DNA of 64,000 nt from Macrostomum hystrix (lineage: Eukaryota; Platyhelminthes; Macrostomidae). The position numbers were made by a program, and so were the translations under genes. Where the stretch lies: NCBI GenBank assembly GCA_950097015.1, contig CATNEN010000010.1, positions 1 to 64,000 of the forward strand, in the 5' to 3' direction. This document shows positions 56,262 through 64,000 of this stretch, piece after piece (positions within the stretch are counted from its first letter, which is position 1; each line of letters opens with the position of its first letter). Below the pieces are notes generated by a model. The model made no database searches and was not told the DNA's origin. It was given only the letters and a program-made list of their open reading frames with translations.

Positions 56262-58806
56262 ATGGCGGCTAAAACTCCCAAACCCGATGATTCATTTCCC
56301 TTGTTCGAAAAATTTACGACATTATCAAAAAAGAAATCCAAACAGAAGGATGAAGGTAATTATACTCATTAAAAAAATATGGTAAAAAGCTGTAACTTTA
56401 TATATCTTTTTTATTTTAATATTTTATCTGTAAGAACAGCAATCCATTTTGGCATAAAATCGGCTACTAGTATCGGCTGTACTACTTTCTACCAGCTACT
56501 TTACATACCTAGATAATTAATTTCCAATGTAATTGTAATGTAATGTAATTTAATTACAATAAACAAAGGCTTATGTACAATATTTTAGCTATAGTATTTT
56601 TCAGGTAACTATAAAATTGATTATGTGCTTTACATTATATGAATGTATAATATTTTTTGAATTAATGAAGAGAAAAAAATTAACATTGATTAGTTCATTA
56701 GTAGTTCTTGAGCCAGTTTTTATAGTGTAAAGAAATTAAATTGCTAAAGTTTTTTTTATCAGAAATCAATTATTTCCATGGCATAATGTTTTTCATCTTG
56801 GCAATAAATTATGGCATTATGCTTAGCTTGTTTAAATCAAATATAAAAATATGGCAATGCCCTAGTTTCCATGTTAATTTTTTACCCCAAATTGTAAGCA
56901 AACAAACAAAAGCAAGTTTAAGCAGTAGAACAGGTCATTGCACTTGAGAAACTGTATTAAAGAGCTTATAGTAATAGATCAGCCATATAGAAAGTTTAAA
57001 AACTCAATTCTAGGTAGAGTCAGTGAAAGAGGAACTTGCAATTCTAAGTCTAAATAAAGTGTTTATAAAAGAAGGACGAAAACTAGCTATGCTTTACTGT
57101 GGACAAGAGGATATAATAAATAGACACAACTAGCTCATGCATGTATGTAGAGTTAATTTCAGATATAATTGCTTTAAAAGTGCATCTGTGTTTTACTTTT
57201 ACTGATTTACATGTTTATAAAAAGAAGCAAAACTAAAAAGCACAATATTATATTTATTTGTAAAGACAAAAGCAGTAAGCTAAAACAAAACAATGTTGGA
57301 AATGTTTTTCTGTACACTCTGTGAACTCCCTAGCCCAACACCCACCCTCATTCCTTGGCAGCTGCTGCCTTGGAGCAGGAGGGCCTAAATGCCATCATAA
57401 CTGATGGCCGGTCTGACGACAAACTCGAGCCTGAAGACTTCAAGCTGGAGGAGGGCGGCGAGCGGCGCATGGTGGTTGAGAAGGATGCTGACGAGGCCCT
57501 GACAAGCCTGATTACGGTGCTGAAGGACTGGCTCAACGAGGTCCTTGTCGCCGATCGCATGGTTGTCCGCTCTCTAGCCGACGATCTCTATGACGGCCAG
57601 GTGTTGCAGATTCTTCTTCAGCGGCTGTTCCATCGAACTCTAGACGAGCCGGAGGTTATTCACTCGGCGCATGGGCAGCGGCAGCGGCTCGAGAGCGTTC
57701 TGAACGCGCTGGACGAACTGCTGGGCCGCAGGGCCGAATGGACGGCCGAGGAGATCTACGGCCGTCAGCTGGTACCAGTGCTCAGACTGCTGGTGGCCAT
57801 CGCCTCCGCGGCCAGGTGACATAATCCGCCCTCCTAATCCAATCCACCCTCCTAATCCAATCCACCCTCCTAATCCAATCCACCCTCCTAATCCAATCCA
57901 CCCTCCTAATCCAATCCACCCTCCTAATCCAATCCGCTCTTCTACTCCAATCCACCCTCCTAATCCAATCCGCCCTCCTAATCCAATCCACCCTCCTAAT
58001 CCAATCCGCTCTTCTAATCCAATCCGCCCTCCTAATCCAATCCGCCCTTCTAATCCAATCCGCCCTCCTAATCCAATCCACCCTCCTAATCCAATCCGCC
58101 CTCCTAATTAACGCAGTCCTGCCTTCCTCCCCTTAATTTAATCTGGCCTCCAGTTCCAATCCAGCCTCCTAAATCCAATCCAAACTCTCCAAACCAATTC
58201 ACCCTCTAATTTAATCCGCCCTCCTAATTCAATCTGCCCTCCTATCCAGTCTCGAGTCTAATCCCCCTGAAACCCATTGTCTCCAGAGCCCCAATCAAGC
58301 TGCCTGGCCGGGTGACGGTGCCGGTGCTGGTGGTGCAGAAGCGTGACGGCGCCCTGCAGTACACAAAGCGGCTGGAGAGCGTCACGGGCCCGGAGGACGT
58401 CTTCTGCCTGGCCGACGCCGAGCGCGACATGCTGGATGAGATCTTCGAGAGAAGCCCCGAGCGGGTGGGCCTCTTGGAGCGCCACCTGATGCTGTTCATC
58501 AACAGCAACCTGGCCTGCCTAAACATCGAGGTGACGGACCTGGCTAGGGACCTGGCCGACGGTGTCTACCTGATCATCCTGCTGGGCCTACTGGAGGGCT
58601 ACTTTGTGCCGCTGCACTTCTACACCAGCGTGTCGGCCACCAAGGAGCAGCGGGTGGCGAACGTGTCTCTGCTGTTCGACCTGATGGAGGACGCCGGCAT
58701 TCTGCGCCCGGCCACTCGGCCCGAGGAGCTCGTGGCCGGCGACTTGAAGGCCGCCCTGCGGGTGGGCCTCCCAATCTTCTCCAAGTACAAGAGTCCGAGG
58801 CAGTGA
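56262..58806 (+). CDS. PARVA: Parvin (actopaxin), complete
   Basis: Parvins join integrin-linked kinase and PINCH at focal adhesions and muscle attachments, linking integrins to actin. Exons 56262-56355, 57362-57815 and 58287-58806 (TGA) close in frame to 355 residues (vertebrate parvins are about 330-370). The N-terminus MAAKTPKPDDSFPLFEKF with a following Lys run matches the parvin DDSF...KK start. CH1 (about residues 78-182) has LKDWLNEVLVADRMVVRSLA and DLYDGQVLQILLQRL. The linker RAPIKLPGRVTVPVLVVQKR is diagnostic. CH2 (about 245-352) has NSNLACLNIEVTDLARDLAD, GVYLIILLGLLEGYFVPLHF and ends DLKAALRVGLPIFSKYK. The symbol denotes the family; invertebrates usually have one parvin. Confidence 0.96.
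57826..58110 (+). repeat. 18-bp tandem repeat in parvin intron, starting at the donor
   Basis: About 16 copies of AATCCAATCCACCCTCCT (or CCGCCC) starting about 10 bases after the donor CCAG/GTGACA at 57815. Confidence 0.96.
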
Positions 58807-58911
58807 TGCCGGGTGTTCGGGACTGGCATTATTCTTCTGTTCAAATCAGAAACGCAATAGTTTGATTGTCCCCCATTGACAATTTTTTCACTCAAGACTT
58901 GCAGTCACATC

Positions 58912-61900
58912 TTATAGCTCGATCAATCTCCCAGATCCTCATATTGAGATCGATCAATCTCCCAGATCCCCATGTCTAGATCGATCAATCTCCCAGATCC
59001 CCATGTCTAGATCGATCAATCTCCCAGATCCCCATGTCTAGATCGATCAATCTCCCAGATCCTTATGTTGAGATCGATCAATCTCCCAGATCCTCATATT
59101 GAGATCGATCAATCTCCCAGATCCCCATGTTGAGATCGATCAATCTCCCAGACCCCATGTTGAGATCGATCAATCTCCCAGATCCTCATGTCTAGATCGA
59201 TCAATCTCCCAGATCCCCATGTCTAGATCGATCAATCTCCCAGATCCTTATGTTGAGATCGATCAATCTCCCAGATCCTCATATTGAGATCGATCAATCT
59301 CCCAGATCCCCATGTCTAGATCGATCAATCTCCCAGATCCCCATGTTGAGATCGATCAATCTCCCAGATCCTCATGTCTAGATCGATCAATCTCCCAGAT
59401 CCCCATGTCTAGATCGATCAATCTCCCAGATCCTTATGTTGAGATCGATCAATCTCCCAGATCCTCATATTGAGATCGATCAATCTCCCAGATCCCCATG
59501 TCTAGATCGATCAATCTCCCAGATCCCCATGTTGAGATCGATCAATCTCCCAGATCCCCATGTTGAGATCGATCAATCTCCCAGATCCCCATGTTGAGAT
59601 CGATCAATCTCCCAGATCCTCATGTTGAGATCGATCAATCTCCCAGATCCTCATGTTGAGATCGATCAATCTCCCAGATCCTCATGTTGAGATCGATCAA
59701 TCTCCCAGATCCCCATGTTGAGATCGATCAATCTCCCAGATCCTCATGTCTAGATCGATCAATCTCCCAGATCCTCATATTGAGATCGATCAATCTCCCA
59801 GATCCTCATATTGAGATCGATCAATCTCCCAAATCCCCATGTTGAGATCAATCAATCTCCCAGATCCCATGTCTAGATCGATCAATCTCCCAGATCCCCA
59901 TGTCTAGATCGATCAATCTCCCAGATCCCCATGTCTAGATCGATCAATCTCCCAGATCCTTATGTTGAGATCGATCAATCTCCCAGATCCTCATATTGAG
60001 ATCGATCAATCTCCCAGATCCCCATGTTGAGATCGATCAATCTCCCAGATCCTCATATTGAGATCGATCAATCTCCCAGATCCCCATGTTGAGATCGATC
60101 AATCTCCCAGACCCCATGTTGAGATCGATCAATCTCCCAGATCCCCATGTCTAGATCGATCAATCTCCCAGATCCCCATGTTGAGATCGATCAATCTCCC
60201 AGATCCCCATGTTGAGATCGATCAATCTCCCAGATCCTCATGTTGAGATCGATCAATCTCCCAGATCCTCATGTTGAGATCGATCAATCTCCCAGATCCC
60301 CATGTTGAGATCGATCAATCTCCCAGATCCCCATGTTGAGATCGATCAATCTCCCAGATCCCCATGTTGAGATCGATCAATCTCCCAGATCCCCATGTTG
60401 AGATCGATCAATCTCCCAGATCCCCATGTTGAGATCGATCAATCTCCCAGATCCTCATGTTGAGATCGATCAATCTCCCAGATCCTCATGTTGAGATCGA
60501 TCAATCTCCCAGATCCCCATGTTGAGATCGATCAATCTCCCAGACCCCATGTTGAGATCGATCAATCTCCCAGATCCCCATGTCTAGATCGATCAATCTC
60601 CCAGATCCCCATGTCTAGATCGATCAATCTCCCAGATCCCCATGTCTAGATCGATCAATCTCCCAGATCCCCATGTCTAGATCGATCAATCTCCCAGATC
60701 CTTATGTTGAGATCGATCAATCTCCCAGACCCCATGTTGAGATCGATCAATCTCCCAGATCCCCATGTCTAGATCGATCAATCTCCCAGATCCCCATGTT
60801 GAGATCGATCAATCTCCCAGATCCCCATGTCTAGATCGATCAATCTCCCAGATCCCCATGTCTAGATCGATCAATCTCCCAGATCCCCATGTCTAGATCG
60901 ATCAATCTCCCAGATCCTTATGTTGAGATCGATCAATCTCCCAGACCCCATGTTGAGATCGATCAATCTCCCAGATCCCCATGTTGAGATCGATCAATCT
61001 CCCAGATCCCCATGTTGAGATCGATCAATCTCCCAGATCCCCATGTTGAGATCGATCAATCTCCCAGATCCCCATGTTGAGATCGATCAATCTCCCAGAT
61101 CCTCATATTGAGATCGATCAATCTCCCAGATCCCCATGTTGAGATCGATCAATCTCCCAGACCCCATGTTGAGATCGATCAATCTCCCAGATCCCCATGT
61201 CTAGATCGATCAATCTCCCAGATCCCCATGTTGAGATCGATCAATCTCCCAGATCCCCATGTCTAGATCGATCAATCTCCCAGATCCCCATGTCTAGATC
61301 GATCAATCTCCCAGATCCCCATGTCTAGATCGATCAATCTCCCAGATCCTTATGTTGAGATCGATCAATCTCCCAGACCCCATGTTGAGATCGATCAATC
61401 TCCCAGATCCCCATGTCTAGATCGATCAATCTCCCAGATCCCCATGTTGAGATCGATCAATCTCCCAGATCCCCATGTTGAGATCGATCAATCTCCCAGA
61501 TCCTCATGTTGAGATCGATTAATCTTCCAGATCCCCATGTTGAGATCGATCAATCTCCCAGATCCTCATATTGAGATCGATCAATCTCCCAGATCCCCAT
61601 GTTGAGATTGATCAATCTCCCAGATCCTCATATTGAGATCGATCAATCTCCCAGATCCCCATGTTGAGATCGATCAATCTCCCAGACCCCATGTTGAGAT
61701 CGATCAATCTCCCAGATCCCCATGTCTAGATCGATCAATCTCCCAGATCCCCATGTTGAGATCGATTAATCTTCCAGATCCCCATGTTGAGATCAATCAA
61801 TCTCCCAGATCCTCATATTGAGATCGATCAATCTCCCAGATCCCCATGTTGAGATTGATCAATCTCCCAGATCCGCATGTTGAGATCGATCAATCTCCCA

Positions 61901-64000
61901 GATCCCCATGTCTAGATCGATCAATCTCCCAGATCCCCATGTCTAGATCGATCAATCTCCCAGATCCTTATGTTGAGATCGATCAATCTCCCAGATCCTC
62001 ATATTGAGATCGATCAATCTCCCAGATCCCCATGTTGAGATCGATCAATCTCCTAGATCCTCATATTGAGATCGATCAATCTCCCAGATCCCCATGTTGA
62101 GATCGATCAATCTCCCAGATCCTCATATTGAGATCGATCAATCTCCCAGATCCTCATGTTGAGATCGATCAATCTCCCAGATCCTCATGTTGAGATCGAT
62201 CAATCTCCCAGATCCTCATATTGAGATCGATCAATCTCCCAGATCCCCATGTTGAGATCGATCAATCTCCCAGATCCTCTTGTTGAGATCGATCAATGTC
62301 CCAGATCCTCATGTTGAAATCGATCAATCTCCCAGATCCTCATATTGAGATCGATTAATCTCCCAGATCCCCATGTTGAGATCGATCAATCTCCCAGATC
62401 CCCATGTTGAGATCGATCAATCTCCCAGACCCCATGTTGAGATCGATCAATCTCCCAGATCCTCATGTCTAGATCGATCAATCTCCCAGATCCCCATGTC
62501 TAGATCGATCAATCTCCCAGATCCTTATGTTGAGATCGATCAATCTCCCAGATCCTCATATTGAGATCGATCAATCTCCCAGATCCCCATGTCTAGATCG
62601 ATCAATCTCCCAGATCCCCATGTTGAGATCGATCAATCTCCCAGATCCTCATGTCTAGATCGATCAATCTCCCAGATCCCCATGTCTAGATCGATCAATC
62701 TCCCAGATCCTTATGTTGAGATCGATCAATCTCCCAGATCCTCATATTGAGATCGATCAATCTCCCAGATCCCCATGTCTAGATCGATCAATCTCCCAGA
62801 TCCCCATGTTGAGATCGATCAATCTCCCAGATCCCCATGTTGAGATCGATCAATCTCCCAGATCCCCATGTTGAGATCGATCAATCTCCCAGATCCTCAT
62901 GTTGAGATCGATCAATCTCCCAGATCCTCATGTTGAGATCGATCAATCTCCCAGATCCTCATGTTGAGATCGATCAATCTCCCAGATCCCCATGTTGAGA
63001 TCGATCAATCTCCCAGATCCTCATGTCTAGATCGATCAATCTCCCAGATCCTCATATTGAGATCGATCAATCTCCCAGATCCTCATATTGAGATCGATCA
63101 ATCTCCCAAATCCCCATGTTGAGATCAATCAATCTCCCAGATCCCATGTCTAGATCGATCAATCTCCCAGATCCCCATGTCTAGATCGATCAATCTCCCA
63201 GATCCCCATGTCTAGATCGATCAATCTCCCAGATCCTTATGTTGAGATCGATCAATCTCCCAGATCCTCATATTGAGATCGATCAATCTCCCAGATCCCC
63301 ATGTTGAGATCGATCAATCTCCCAGATCCTCATATTGAGATCGATCAATCTCCCAGATCCCCATGTTGAGATCGATCAATCTCCCAGACCCCATGTTGAG
63401 ATCGATCAATCTCCCAGATCCCCATGTCTAGATCGATCAATCTCCCAGATCCCCATGTTGAGATCGATCAATCTCCCAGATCCCCATGTTGAGATCGATC
63501 AATCTCCCAGATCCTCATGTTGAGATCGATCAATCTCCCAGATCCTCATGTTGAGATCGATCAATCTCCCAGATCCCCATGTTGAGATCGATCAATCTCC
63601 CAGATCCCCATGTTGAGATCGATCAATCTCCCAGATCCCCATGTTGAGATCGATCAATCTCCCAGATCCCCATGTTGAGATCGATCAATCTCCCAGATCC
63701 CCATGTTGAGATCGATCAATCTCCCAGATCCTCATGTTGAGATCGATCAATCTCCCAGATCCTCATGTTGAGATCGATCAATCTCCCAGATCCCCATGTT
63801 GAGATCGATCAATCTCCCAGACCCCATGTTGAGATCGATCAATCTCCCAGATCCCCATGTCTAGATCGATCAATCTCCCAGATCCCCATGTCTAGATCGA
63901 TCAATCTCCCAGATCCCCATGTCTAGATCGATCAATCTCCCAGATCCCCATGTCTAGATCGATCAATCTCCCAGATCCTTATGTTGAGATCGATCAATCT
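58912..64000. repeat. 31-bp satellite running off the window
   Basis: About 164 copies of a 31-bp unit (GATCGATCAATCTCCCAGAT plus CCYCATGTTGA or CCCCATGTCTA). A 30-bp form lacks one base (AGACCCC). It starts about 105 bases after the parvin stop and continues past the window edge. Higher-order structure is present: the segment from about 59097 to 60723 recurs at about 62374-64000. Confidence 0.98.

Noticed and set aside
58912-64000. Recurrent 62-63-codon frames (RSINLPDPHVEIDQSPR)
   Set aside because: Short frames formed by combinations of 31- and 30-bp satellite units; their recurrence only reflects the higher-order repeat.

Overview
This is animal nuclear DNA: multi-exon genes with GT..AG introns, GC-rich exons, AT-rich spacers, and a very heavy load of tandem repeats that makes up roughly a third of the window. 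Small genes, intron minisatellites and several cilium genes suggest a free-living ciliated flatworm of the Macrostomum type. That is an inference from general features; no species marker is present.

Layout. 529-5641 (+) is the 3' part of condensin subunit NCAPD2. 6669-9964 (-) is an ankyrin-repeat protein. 10204-11302 and 12146-17808 are two large satellites, separated by a small hAT-like insertion. 18855-24994 (-) is a complete RPGR orthologue that ends in a CaaX box. 25733-26850 (-) and 28956-31863 (-) are two tandem MAP9-like microtubule-protein genes. 33904-41029 (+) is a 17-exon EF-hand protein resembling EFCAB6. 43659-44018 (+) is a small secreted cysteine-rich protein with a TATA box and a poly(A) signal. 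About 44438/44842-45507 (+) is an unrecognised protein. 45785-47560 (-) is a decayed LINE. 50658-54882 (-) is a peptide-type GPCR. 56262-58806 (+) is a complete parvin. 58912-64000 is a 31-bp satellite that runs off the window.

Exon chains were built by hand from splice sites and checked for phase. RPGR (10 exons, 844 aa), MAP9-B (5 exons, 788 aa), the EF-hand gene (17 exons, 942 aa), parvin (3 exons, 355 aa) and the GPCR (2 exons, 572 aa) all close in frame. RPGR, the two MAP9-like genes and the EF-hand gene form a block of likely axoneme, basal-body or microtubule genes (18.8-41.0 kb).

The most unusual pattern is that nearly every intron has its own private minisatellite, usually starting within a few bases of a splice site. 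In at least three introns the repeat unit contains the splice site itself plus adjoining exon bases. This points to tandem duplication across exon-intron junctions as a recurrent process in this genome.
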